Part shown: one piece after another, positions 16,879 through 25,073 of the stretch
Position numbering within the stretch: position 1 is the first letter of the stretch
How the letters are laid out: every line of letters begins with the position of its first letter
DNA from: Dokdonia sp. PRO95
GTDB lineage: Bacteria > Bacteroidota > Bacteroidia > Flavobacteriales > Flavobacteriaceae
NCBI RefSeq assembly: GCF_000355805.1
Contig: NZ_CM001837.1
Coordinates: forward strand, 2,074,155 to 2,138,154
Direction of reading: 5' to 3'
DNA: 64,000 nt
Translations under genes and position numbers: made by a program
Notes under the pieces: model-generated
Databases searched by the model: none
Told to the model about the DNA's origin: nothing
What the model saw: the letters and a program-made list of their open reading frames with translations, nothing else

Positions 16879-17767
16879 ACAGACTAACATTATTATAGTA
16901 TTACTACTGTTGAGTGGTACTTGTTTTGCTCAGCTTACAGATTTGGCTAGGATTGAGTACACGTACTTTCCACAGGAACAGTCTGATAATTCATTTAGAA
17001 GGTTTAGAACATTTATCAATGTTCCTATAAAACTTAAAGAAGATACGTACCTCGTTCCAGGGGTGGAGTATCGTAACGTTAATCTAAAGTTTGAAGATGT
17101 TGTGCCTTTTAGTCGTGAGGATTTAGATAGGTTTCAATCATTTAGCTTCTCCTTAGGGTATACTCAAAAAATAAGCGAAAAGTGGCGTATAGGAGCAAAA
17201 CTAGGAACCACTGTAACCTCAAATTTTAGTACAGGATCTGCTGCTAGTAGTGATTATGTGCACACTGGAGCTTTATATTTTATAAATGATAAAACAAATG
17301 AAGGACTGGATAAACCGTGGCGACTTATTATTGGTGGCCGCTATGATACAGAGTCTGGAAGACCATTTCCACTACCCTTTATAAACTATTATAGAGAGTT
17401 TCATCCAGATTGGTCATTTACTTTAGGTGTTCCAAAATCGAATATAAAACGTTATTTTGGGAAAGACCGCAGGCACATTCTCCAAAGTTTTGTAACCCTA
17501 GATGGATTTTATGCAAATATTCAAGATAATGTAGATGTAGCAATACCTGCACAAGAATTTGAAACGGCAGAGAGTATCTCTATGATGGTAGCACTATTTG
17601 GTGTGGGGTATGAGTACTGCTTTACAAAACACTTAGTATTCTATATCTATGCTGGACATACAATCATAAATGACATACGATTGCGTGATGGCGATAGAGA
17701 CGATGTATTTACCATAAACGACAGAAATACATTTTATGGTCGTTCAGGTATTAAATTTAAAATATAA
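16871..17767 (+). CDS. Outer-membrane beta-barrel protein, DUF6268-like
   Basis: The start is the ATG at 16871, overlapping the MscS stop. The 298-residue product has a signal peptide ending CFAQ and a series of amphipathic strands (YLVPGVEYRNVNLKF, WRIGAKLGTTVTS, WRLIIGGRYD) ending in IKFKI, typical of an outer-membrane barrel. The ARIEYTYFPQ opening resembles the DUF6268 group, from memory and not checked. The gene ends 2 bases before the next one, so it is in the same operon as the regulator. Confidence 0.7.
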   Translation: MNKQTNIIIVLLLLSGTCFAQLTDLARIEYTYFPQEQSDNSFRRFRTFINVPIKLKEDTYLVPGVEYRNVNLKFEDVVPFSREDLDRFQSFSFSLGYTQKISEKWRIGAKLGTTVTSNFSTGSAASSDYVHTGALYFINDKTNEGLDKPWRLIIGGRYDTESGRPFPLPFINYYREFHPDWSFTLGVPKSNIKRYFGKDRRHILQSFVTLDGFYANIQDNVDVAIPAQEFETAESISMMVALFGVGYEYCFTKHLVFYIYAGHTIINDIRLRDGDRDDVFTINDRNTFYGRSGIKFKI

Positions 17768-17769
17768 CA

Positions 17770-18933
17770 ATGGCAAAGATTTTAATTATAGAGGATGAGG
17801 CCGCGATACGTCGTGTACTTACCAAAATATTATCAGAAGAGAGTAAGGATTATCAAGTAGAAGAAGCTGCAGATGGGCTTGAAGGTATTAATAAGATACG
17901 CGAGGAGGACTATGACTTAGTGCTATGTGATATTAAAATGCCAAAAATGGATGGAGTAGAGGTACTTGAGGCTGCTCGTAAGCTCAAGCCAGAAATCCCT
18001 ATGGTGATGATTTCTGGACATGGTGACCTAGATACGGCTGTAAATACAATGAGGTTAGGTGCTTTTGATTATATCTCTAAGCCACCAGATCTTAATAGAT
18101 TACTTAATACCGTACGCAACGCACTAGATCGCAAGACCCTTGTCGTAGAAAATATTCAGCTTAAGAAAAAGGTGAGTAAGAAGTACGAGATGGTGGGTAA
18201 AAGCAAGGAGATTGGTCAAATAAAAGAAATGATTGAGAAGGTTGCTCCTACAGATGCCAGAGTACTTATTACTGGGCCTAATGGTACTGGTAAAGAACTT
18301 GTTGCTCACTGGTTACACGAGAAAAGTGATCGAGCAAAAGGAGCACTTATAGAAGTAAACTGTGCTGCAATACCGTCAGAGCTTATTGAGAGCGAACTTT
18401 TTGGCCATGTAAAAGGTGCTTTTACGAGTGCAAATAAAGATCGTGCAGGTAAGTTTGAAGCTGCAAACGGTGGAACTATATTTCTAGATGAAATAGGAGA
18501 TATGAGTCTTTCTGCACAAGCCAAAGTGCTTAGAGCCTTACAAGAAAGCCGTGTACAACGTGTAGGGAGCGATAAGGATATTAAAGTAGATGTACGTGTA
18601 GTGGCGGCAACTAATAAGAATCTAAAAGAAGAAATTGCAGAAGGTAGATTCCGTGAGGATTTATATCATAGACTGGCAGTAATTTTAATTAAAGTACCGG
18701 CGCTAAATGATCGTAGAGATGATATCCCAATTCTTATAGAGCATTTTGCAAAGAAAATTTCTCAAGAACAAGGAACCGCAAAAAAATCATTTTCAGATAA
18801 AGCTATTGATTTACTAAAGGCTTATGACTGGACAGGAAACATACGTGAACTGCGCAATGTAGTGGAACGACTTATTATCTTAAGTGGTCCAGAAGTGTCA
18901 GAAGGAGATGTAAAACTATTTGCTAGTAAATAA
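17770..18933 (+). CDS. Sigma-54-type response regulator lacking a DNA-binding domain
   Basis: The 387-residue protein has a receiver domain (about 1-120, phospho-acceptor Asp in LVLCDIKMP) and an AAA+ domain (about 140-380) with Walker A TGPNGTGKE, the GAFTSA variant of the sigma-54-contacting loop, Walker B GGTIFLDEIGDM and the R-finger region. It ends right after the GNIRELRNVVERL helix with no Fis-type helix-turn-helix, so it is shorter than NtrC (about 470). It may act from solution or as a signalling ATPase. It lies directly between a membrane barrel gene and ppk2. Confidence 0.88.
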   Translation: MAKILIIEDEAAIRRVLTKILSEESKDYQVEEAADGLEGINKIREEDYDLVLCDIKMPKMDGVEVLEAARKLKPEIPMVMISGHGDLDTAVNTMRLGAFDYISKPPDLNRLLNTVRNALDRKTLVVENIQLKKKVSKKYEMVGKSKEIGQIKEMIEKVAPTDARVLITGPNGTGKELVAHWLHEKSDRAKGALIEVNCAAIPSELIESELFGHVKGAFTSANKDRAGKFEAANGGTIFLDEIGDMSLSAQAKVLRALQESRVQRVGSDKDIKVDVRVVAATNKNLKEEIAEGRFREDLYHRLAVILIKVPALNDRRDDIPILIEHFAKKISQEQGTAKKSFSDKAIDLLKAYDWTGNIRELRNVVERLIILSGPEVSEGDVKLFASK

Positions 18934-18940
18934 TATAATT

Positions 18941-19819
18941 ATGAGTGACATTAAACCAGAAGACTATAAAATCACTAACGGTGTGACACTTTCAGATAGA
19001 GAGACCACCTTGTTTCCAGACGTAGAAGAGAAGGAGCTAGAAAGTAAGCTCAAGAAAATACGTAAGAAATTAGGCAAACTTCAAGACACTATGTACGCGC
19101 ATGATAAATATAGCGTGCTTGTTTGTCTTCAAGGGATGGATACTTCTGGTAAGGATAGCCTCATACGTGAAGTCTTTAAGGATTTTAATGCACGTGGTGT
19201 TGAGGTACAAAGTTTTAAAGTGCCTACAGAGCTAGAGTTAAGTCATGACTACTTGTGGCGTCATTACTTAGCATTACCAGAGCGTGGTAAATTTGGCGTG
19301 CATAACCGTACGCATTATGAGAATGTGCTTGTCACTCGAGTGCACCCAGAATATATTTTAGGAGAAAAATTGCCTGACGTTCACAGCATAGATGATGTAA
19401 ATGAAGCATTCTGGGATAAGCGATTTGAGCAAATCAAAAACTTCGAAAAGCACCTTACAGAGAACGGAACCATTATCTATAAATTCTTTATGCATTTATC
19501 TAAAGATGAGCAAAAGGATAGATTATTACGCAGACTTAATAAGAAAGAGAAGAACTGGAAATTTTCGGCGGGAGATTTAAAGGAGCGCAAGCTTTGGGAT
19601 ACTTATCAAGAATATTATGAGGACGCCATAAATCGTACATCGACAGAGAAGGCTCCGTGGTATGTGATTCCGGCAGATAACAAGCCAGCAGCCAGACTTG
19701 CTGTAGCAACCATATTACTAGAGACACTGTCGCAATATGACGATATCCAAGAGCCAGAATTAGACGATAAAACAAAGGCAAATCTTGCCGATTATAAAGA
19801 ACAGTTGAGCAATGAATAA
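18941..19819 (+). CDS. Polyphosphate kinase 2 family protein
   Basis: The start is ATG 18941 rather than an in-frame TTG overlapping the previous gene. The 292-residue protein has a P-loop QGMDTSGKDS (about 62-72), FKVPTELELSHDYLWRHY and lid residues RLLRRLNKKEKNWKFS, as in PPK2. These enzymes transfer phosphate between polyphosphate and nucleotides (ADP/GDP or AMP). Single-domain length and sequence suggest the class that phosphorylates AMP/ADP, but this is tentative. The gene overlaps the next one by 8 bases. Confidence 0.9.
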   Translation: MSDIKPEDYKITNGVTLSDRETTLFPDVEEKELESKLKKIRKKLGKLQDTMYAHDKYSVLVCLQGMDTSGKDSLIREVFKDFNARGVEVQSFKVPTELELSHDYLWRHYLALPERGKFGVHNRTHYENVLVTRVHPEYILGEKLPDVHSIDDVNEAFWDKRFEQIKNFEKHLTENGTIIYKFFMHLSKDEQKDRLLRRLNKKEKNWKFSAGDLKERKLWDTYQEYYEDAINRTSTEKAPWYVIPADNKPAARLAVATILLETLSQYDDIQEPELDDKTKANLADYKEQLSNE

Positions 19820-21212
19820 AAATTTACGTTATATACTTGCGACTGCACTAGTAGTTGTTTCCGCTTTCGCGAAAGCGCAAAATGATTCAATTACCGTGAG
19901 AAAAATATACTCGGCAGCGCTTACAGAAGGGCAAAGTTACGAGTGGCTTGATCATCTTTCTAACCAAATAGGATCGAGACTAAGCGGAAGCCTAGGAGCT
20001 GAAAGAGCCGTGACGTGGACAAAAAGCGAACTAGAAAAAGCGGGTCTTGATAAGGTGTGGTTACAACCAGTGATGGTGCCAAAATGGATACGTGGTGAAG
20101 CTGAAAGAGCATTTATAGAAGGGGATAACGCAAGCACGACATCTGTACCTATTTGTGCATTGGGAGGTTCTGTTGCTACAAAGACTACTGGACTTAAAGC
20201 ACATGTAGTTGAGGTGATGGGAATAGAAGAATTAAAAGGTTTAAATCCTGATGAGGTAAAAGGTAAAATTGTCTTTTTCAATAGGCCTATGGATGATGAG
20301 CTTATAAGAACATTTCAAGCTTATGGTGGATGCGTAGACCAGCGTTATGCAGGAGCGATGGAAGCGGCAAAGCTAGGCGCTGTAGGTGTAATCGTAAGAT
20401 CTGTAACACATAGCTTTGATGATTACCCGCATACAGGATCGATGTCTTATGGTGACTTACCAAATTCAAAACGTATTCCCGCAGCGGCAATCAGTACCAA
20501 AGGGGCAGCGCTTTTAAGTACATCGTTGAAACTAAATCCTGATACCAAGTTTTTCTATAAAATGTCTTGTAAAAATCTCGCAGATGTTGAGTCGCATAAT
20601 GTGATAGGAGAGATTACAGGAAGTGAATATCCAGATAAATATATGGTCGTAGGCGGTCACTTAGATTCTTGGGATCTAGGAGACGGCTCGCATGATGATG
20701 GTGCGGGGGTAGTGCAAAGTATGGAAGCTTTACGATTAATGAAAGCAATAGGCTATAAGCCTAAGCATAGTATACGTGTAGTATTATTCATGAATGAAGA
20801 AAATGGCCTTCGAGGAGGTAATAAGTATGCTCGAGAAGCTAAGGCAAAGGGTGAAAACCATGTCTTTGCTTTAGAAAGTGACTCTGGAGGATTTACACCA
20901 AGAGGTTTTTCTTTTGATAGTGACGATCGTAACTTTAATGAAGTGCTCACTTGGAAATCATTATTTGAGCCTTACTTAATCCATGACTTTACAAGGGGAG
21001 GAAGCGGTGCAGATATTGGTCCGCTCAAAGCTACAAATGATGGTATTGTACTCGCAGGACTGCGTCCAGACTCACAACGTTATTTTGACCATCACCATGC
21101 GGCAAATGATACCTTTGATGCAGTAAATAAAAGAGAACTTGAACTAGGCGCTGCCACAATGACCAGCCTATTATATTTGATGGATAATTATATACAGCCT
21201 TCAGGGAAATAA
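19812..21212 (+). CDS. Secreted M28-family zinc aminopeptidase/carboxypeptidase
   Basis: The 466-residue protein has a signal peptide (about 1-22) and an M28 catalytic domain with GGHLDSWDLG (about 281-290), HDDGAG, NEENGLRGG (about 327-335) and a late HHHAANDTFD, which together supply the two-zinc site. An inserted PA-like domain lies at about 120-260. It should cleave peptides in the periplasm or outside the cell. The palindrome at 19862-19877 encodes SAFAKAQ exactly at the signal-peptide cleavage region (AFA/KAQ). Confidence 0.92.
   Translation: MNKNLRYILATALVVVSAFAKAQNDSITVRKIYSAALTEGQSYEWLDHLSNQIGSRLSGSLGAERAVTWTKSELEKAGLDKVWLQPVMVPKWIRGEAERAFIEGDNASTTSVPICALGGSVATKTTGLKAHVVEVMGIEELKGLNPDEVKGKIVFFNRPMDDELIRTFQAYGGCVDQRYAGAMEAAKLGAVGVIVRSVTHSFDDYPHTGSMSYGDLPNSKRIPAAAISTKGAALLSTSLKLNPDTKFFYKMSCKNLADVESHNVIGEITGSEYPDKYMVVGGHLDSWDLGDGSHDDGAGVVQSMEALRLMKAIGYKPKHSIRVVLFMNEENGLRGGNKYAREAKAKGENHVFALESDSGGFTPRGFSFDSDDRNFNEVLTWKSLFEPYLIHDFTRGGSGADIGPLKATNDGIVLAGLRPDSQRYFDHHHAANDTFDAVNKRELELGAATMTSLLYLMDNYIQPSGK
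19862..19877. repeat. Iterated palindrome copy 7 (perfect)
   Basis: A perfect 16-mer forming the signal-peptidase region of the M28 peptidase gene, AFAKA frame. Confidence 0.95.
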
Positions 21213-21237
21213 TGCTCTTTTATTCATGGGCTAGATT

Positions 21238-21789
21238 ATGCTAAGAATACTTTTCCTTTTAGTGACAATTAATTGTATCTCTCAGAAAACGGAGAGGATG
21301 CCGCTTTTACATATCGCTCCAGAGGTAATGTATCTCTATGACAATAACATAGAGAACAAAGACGATATAGAAGCATCAGATTTTGAACCGAGAGATAGTG
21401 ATTTTGTACAGGCTTTAGGAGTCAATGTCGGCTTCAATGTGAGTGAATATCTATCGATTGGAGCTTTTTTGAGTACAGAAAAAGTATTGTCAAGAAATCT
21501 TGATTATAATGGCTGGGCAATAGTTGCAAACTTTGGAACAGAACCCCAGAAAAACGGTTGGGCAGCAAGTATGAAACTTGGTAGCCACTTTGGAAATAAC
21601 TTAAGAGAAGGAGGATTTTTAGGAAGATTTGGTTTGGGTTTTAAATTTTATCTTTTTAAACTTTTCACCGCACAAACAGAGTTTATCTACTCTTATCAAG
21701 CTTTAAAATTTAAAGAAATTGTTGACGTCGAGTCTAGACAAAACTTAACCATTAATGGAATAGGCTTGTCTATGAAAATATACTTGTAG
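21238..21789 (+). CDS. Small outer-membrane beta-barrel-like protein
   Basis: The 183-residue product has a short signal peptide (about 1-16, CISQ) and repeated amphipathic strands (ALGVNVGFNVSEYLSIGAFL, GWAASMKLGSHFG, GRFGLGFKFYLFKL) ending in MKIYL, as in small outer-membrane barrels. No closer family is recognised. It follows the M28 gene by 25 bases. Confidence 0.6.
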   Translation: MLRILFLLVTINCISQKTERMPLLHIAPEVMYLYDNNIENKDDIEASDFEPRDSDFVQALGVNVGFNVSEYLSIGAFLSTEKVLSRNLDYNGWAIVANFGTEPQKNGWAASMKLGSHFGNNLREGGFLGRFGLGFKFYLFKLFTAQTEFIYSYQALKFKEIVDVESRQNLTINGIGLSMKIYL

Positions 21790-21852
21790 ATAATTGATTT
21801 ATTTGTAATGTTTTAAATACTTTTAAGAATTAATTCATCAATCAATCTTAAA

Positions 21853-22413
21853 ATGAAAAGAAATTTAAAACTCACGTACCTCTCAATCACCCTCTTGTTA
21901 TGTTCGCTTACTTTATCTTCTCAAGAAAATGCACTTGCACCACTAGAAAATTTATTTAGCGCAAATCTCAATATTGTAGGTGCAGGAGTAACTTATGAGC
22001 GTGTTCTTGGTGATAAGTTCACTACGCATTTCAATGCCTCTTATCAACTCGTAGGAGTTAGTGGAGGCAGTAATCAAGATGTTGATTTAACTTTTGCAGG
22101 TAATTTTTCTGTTGGCGCTCGTTATTATTATAACAGAGAACGCCGCTTTGAAAAAGGAAAAAAGCTCACACAGAACGCGGGTAACTTTTGGGCTGCAGAG
22201 TTTCAAGTTATTCCTGATTTCACCGTTGCAACGGAAGAACGTAATGTAAGATATCTGACAACTTATCTTGTAGGAGCAAAATATGGCCTACGCAGAAACA
22301 TCACAAGAAATTTAAATTACGAATGTGAATTCGGACTAGGATATTTATTTACAGATGAGGATGCCACTGTTTATCCATTGTTAGAATTTAAACTTCAATA
22401 CGTTTTATTCTAA
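21853..22413 (+). CDS. Outer-membrane beta-barrel-like protein (186 aa)
   Basis: A signal peptide (about 1-24, ending LSSQ) is followed by strands with GAGVTYERVLGDKFTTHFNASYQ, FSVGARYYYNRERRF and a closing LEFKLQYVLF with a terminal Phe, typical of outer-membrane barrels. It has the DUF3575-like look of Bacteroidetes porin-like proteins, but no family is certain. It converges with the gene ending at 22417. Confidence 0.6.
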   Translation: MKRNLKLTYLSITLLLCSLTLSSQENALAPLENLFSANLNIVGAGVTYERVLGDKFTTHFNASYQLVGVSGGSNQDVDLTFAGNFSVGARYYYNRERRFEKGKKLTQNAGNFWAAEFQVIPDFTVATEERNVRYLTTYLVGAKYGLRRNITRNLNYECEFGLGYLFTDEDATVYPLLEFKLQYVLF

Positions 22414-22416
22414 CTT

Positions 22417-22800
22417 TTAGCTAGAAGTCAGCAGCCCTTTTTCTTGATAAATGGCAATGCCTTTGTCTATCATAGCACTAATGGATGCCTCGAGTGAGGC
22501 ATCCATTTTTTTGATATGAAAACAGCTTTTGCCTTTCAAACATTTTCTTAAGGCAGGATCGATGTCTGTAAATGCAGCTACATCTGTATAAATGGGGAAG
22601 AAGTACAACCTACAATCCTTGGGCTTTGGAATCACACTTGCAAAATAAAAACCATCTACTTTCTGTTTTCCTTGCATGGTAGGTATGGTGCCTGCCACTT
22701 CTAAGCCTGCACTATCGTCTTTTCTGAGCTGTAAGTGCTGCTCGTGGCGTTTAATAATAGCACGAAGTGCGAGGTCTATTTCGATAGGATTTGTGATCAT
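22417..22800 (-). CDS. DUF1801-like small protein
   Basis: The 127-residue soluble protein ends with KCLKGKSCFHIKK and a helix DKGIAIYQEKGL, a pattern I associate with Bacteroidetes DUF1801 proteins. Residues 45-75 (DGFYFASVIPKPKDCRLYFFPIY) would form the central beta sheet. Function is unknown. The gene stands alone between convergent and divergent neighbours. Confidence 0.55.
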   Translation of the reverse strand: MITNPIEIDLALRAIIKRHEQHLQLRKDDSAGLEVAGTIPTMQGKQKVDGFYFASVIPKPKDCRLYFFPIYTDVAAFTDIDPALRKCLKGKSCFHIKKMDASLEASISAMIDKGIAIYQEKGLLTSS

Positions 22801-22884
22801 ATACAGTTCCAGTATTAATTACAAGCTTAAGATAGTAAATTGGTTGAAATCTAGGCGCTCTTTCTATGGGATGAAGTATTTTTG

Positions 22885-22900
22885 CGCTTTCGCGAAAGCG
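22885..22900. repeat. Iterated palindrome copy 8 (perfect, intergenic)
   Basis: A perfect 16-mer ending 15 bases before the MATE start codon, so it would lie in the 5' leader or promoter of that gene. Confidence 0.95.
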
Positions 22901-22915
22901 TATCAAATCTAATTA

Positions 22916-24262
22916 ATGAGATTCTCAGACTACACAAAGGAATTTGGCATCAATCTTAAAATAGCATATCCTATTATGTTAGGACAGCTAGGTCATATTC
23001 TTGTAGCACTGGCAGATAATTTAATGGTTGGACAGCTGGGTGCAGCACAACTTGCAGCAGTAAGTCTAGGCAATAGCTTGGTGTTTATTGCACTTTCCAT
23101 AGGTATCGGATTTTCATTTGCCATCACTCCGCTTGTAGCAGAGGCAGATGGGAAGGATGATATAGAAAAAGGTCGCTTGCACTTTCATCACGGAGTGATT
23201 ATGTGTACCATAAATGGCGTGCTACTATTTATTACGCTATTAATCGCAAAACCGTTGTTATATATGCTTGATCAGCCACCAGAGGTGGTAGAGCTTGCAA
23301 TTCCATATCTTGAGATTGTAGCACTGTCTATGATTCCGCTCATGATTTTTCAAGGTTTTAAGCAGTTTGCAGATGGCCTGTCACAAACCAAATATGCAAT
23401 GTATGCTACCATTATAGCAAACGTGGTCAACGTTGTATTTAACTACGTCTTGATTTACGGTATTTGGGTATTCCCAAGATTAGAAGTAGAAGGTGCAGCC
23501 TGGGGAACTTTAATTTCACGTTTCTTTATGGTAGCACTGTTGATATTTATGCTTTCGCGAAAGCGTAAATTCAAACCCTATTTTCACTGGGGAAGTAAGG
23601 AGCACATCCAGCTTGCTGAGTTTAAAACCTTATTTAAATTAGGATTTCCAACAGCATTACAGATGCTTTTTGAAGTAGGCGTTTTTACAGCTGCTATATT
23701 TTTATCTGGAATACTAGGAACAAATGCACAAGCGGCAAATCAAATTGCGCTTAACCTTGCCTCTATGACATTTATGATTGCTGTAGGATTAGGAGTAACG
23801 GCAACCATACGCGTGGGAAATCAAAAAGGTAAAGCCGATTTTCCTAACCTACGACGTATCGCTTTTTCTATTTTTATACTCTGTTTCTTAATTGAAGCTG
23901 TATTTGCAGTAGGATTTATATTGCTTAAAGACTGGCTTCCTCCATTTTATATAGATAATCCAGAAGTGATTTTTCTAGCAGCCCAATTATTAATTGTGGC
24001 AGCGTTATTCCAACTAAGTGACGGAGTGCAAGTAACCATACTTGGAGCATTGCGCGGATTGCAAGATGTAAATATTCCCACAGTAATCTGTTTTATAGCC
24101 TACTGGATCATAGGATTCCCTATCATGTGGTATATGGGAAAAGAGGAGCAATTGGGTGTTCAAGGTGTCTGGGTGGGCTTACTAGCAGGGCTTACGGCCT
24201 CTGCAGTAATGTTGTACTTTAGATTTAATTACCTTAGCAAGAAATTAATAGACCAACAGTAA
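22916..24262 (+). CDS. MATE-family multidrug/Na+ antiporter
   Basis: The 448-residue protein has 12 predicted membrane helices in two six-helix halves, with the MATE features AYPIMLGQLGHILVALADNLMVGQLG at the N-terminus and NQIALNLASMTFMIAVGLGVTATIRVG in the second half. It exports organic cations or similar drugs in exchange for Na+ or H+. The palindrome at 23550-23565 encodes LSRKR in the cytoplasmic loop between halves. The next small gene follows in 13 bases. Confidence 0.93.
   Translation: MRFSDYTKEFGINLKIAYPIMLGQLGHILVALADNLMVGQLGAAQLAAVSLGNSLVFIALSIGIGFSFAITPLVAEADGKDDIEKGRLHFHHGVIMCTINGVLLFITLLIAKPLLYMLDQPPEVVELAIPYLEIVALSMIPLMIFQGFKQFADGLSQTKYAMYATIIANVVNVVFNYVLIYGIWVFPRLEVEGAAWGTLISRFFMVALLIFMLSRKRKFKPYFHWGSKEHIQLAEFKTLFKLGFPTALQMLFEVGVFTAAIFLSGILGTNAQAANQIALNLASMTFMIAVGLGVTATIRVGNQKGKADFPNLRRIAFSIFILCFLIEAVFAVGFILLKDWLPPFYIDNPEVIFLAAQLLIVAALFQLSDGVQVTILGALRGLQDVNIPTVICFIAYWIIGFPIMWYMGKEEQLGVQGVWVGLLAGLTASAVMLYFRFNYLSKKLIDQQ
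23550..23565. repeat. Iterated palindrome copy 9 (14-bp core intact)
   Basis: TGCTTTCGCGAAAGCG in the MATE gene, LSRKR frame. Confidence 0.9.
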
Positions 24263-24275
24263 TAATACGATATTT

Positions 24276-24509
24276 ATGAAAGTACCTAAGTTCCTTTTAG
24301 GCGATAATTCAGATTTTTCAGATCACATCTTTGTGATACATACGGAGTTTCCTAGGTTTATTATAGACCTTACGATAGACGAGATAGAATGGTTTGAAGA
24401 GTTTGACCGTCAAGATGAAGATGAGCTAGCCTCAGAAACAGAAAATGCCATCAAAGATGCTACAGAATGGTATGATGCTGAGATGGAGAAATTTGACCAA
24501 GAGCAGTAA
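24276..24509 (+). CDS. Small acidic conserved-looking protein (77 aa)
   Basis: The 77-residue product is strongly acidic, with a short beta-rich start (HIFVIHTEFPRFIIDLTIDEIEW) and an acidic helix. It lies between the MATE and PAP2 genes with gaps of 13 and 3 bases, so it is probably co-transcribed. No family name is recognised. Confidence 0.65.
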   Translation: MKVPKFLLGDNSDFSDHIFVIHTEFPRFIIDLTIDEIEWFEEFDRQDEDELASETENAIKDATEWYDAEMEKFDQEQ

Positions 24510-24512
24510 ACG

Positions 24513-25073
24513 GTGGACCAACTTATCCAATACGATCAAGAGTTTTTTCTTTTCCTCAACGGTTTAGGATCACCTACGTGGGATCAATTCTGGCTTATTG
24601 TTACAAATAAGCTTAGCTCGATTCCTTTATATGCCTTGCTACTCTTCTTTATTTATAAAAAGTTTGGTGTAAAGGGAACCTTGATAACAGTGGTAGCGGT
24701 TGCGTTACTCATTACGTGTGTAGACCAACTAGCAAATGCTTTTAAGCATGGTTTTGAAAGACCACGTCCTTGTAGGGTAGAAGACTTTAAAGGAATTATA
24801 AGATATGTAGCAGAGCGCTGTGGGCGCTATGGTTATTATTCTGCGCATGCGGGTAATAGTATGGCAGTGGCTGTATTTGCAGGACTAGCTCTAAAATCTA
24901 CACATAAAAATTTAATTTTCATACTGCTATTTTGGTCTGCGATGGTAGGTTATAGCCGTATTTATGTAGGTGTTCATTATCCAGGTGATGTGCTTACAGG
25001 TTGGGTAATAGGAGCGATTATAGGCTTCGCAATCTATAAGTTACAGCAGTGGGCTGTAGCAAAGTGGGCTTAA
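24513..25073 (+). CDS. PAP2-superfamily membrane phosphatase
   Basis: A GTG start is used, 3 bases after the previous stop. The 186-residue protein has about five membrane helices and the three phosphatase motifs: KHGFERPRP, YYSAHAGNS (the variant of PSGH) and SRIYVGVHYPGD. Such enzymes remove phosphate from lipid phosphates such as undecaprenyl pyrophosphate or phosphatidate; which one is not clear. The gene overlaps meaB tail to tail by four bases. Confidence 0.88.
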   Translation: MDQLIQYDQEFFLFLNGLGSPTWDQFWLIVTNKLSSIPLYALLLFFIYKKFGVKGTLITVVAVALLITCVDQLANAFKHGFERPRPCRVEDFKGIIRYVAERCGRYGYYSAHAGNSMAVAVFAGLALKSTHKNLIFILLFWSAMVGYSRIYVGVHYPGDVLTGWVIGAIIGFAIYKLQQWAVAKWA

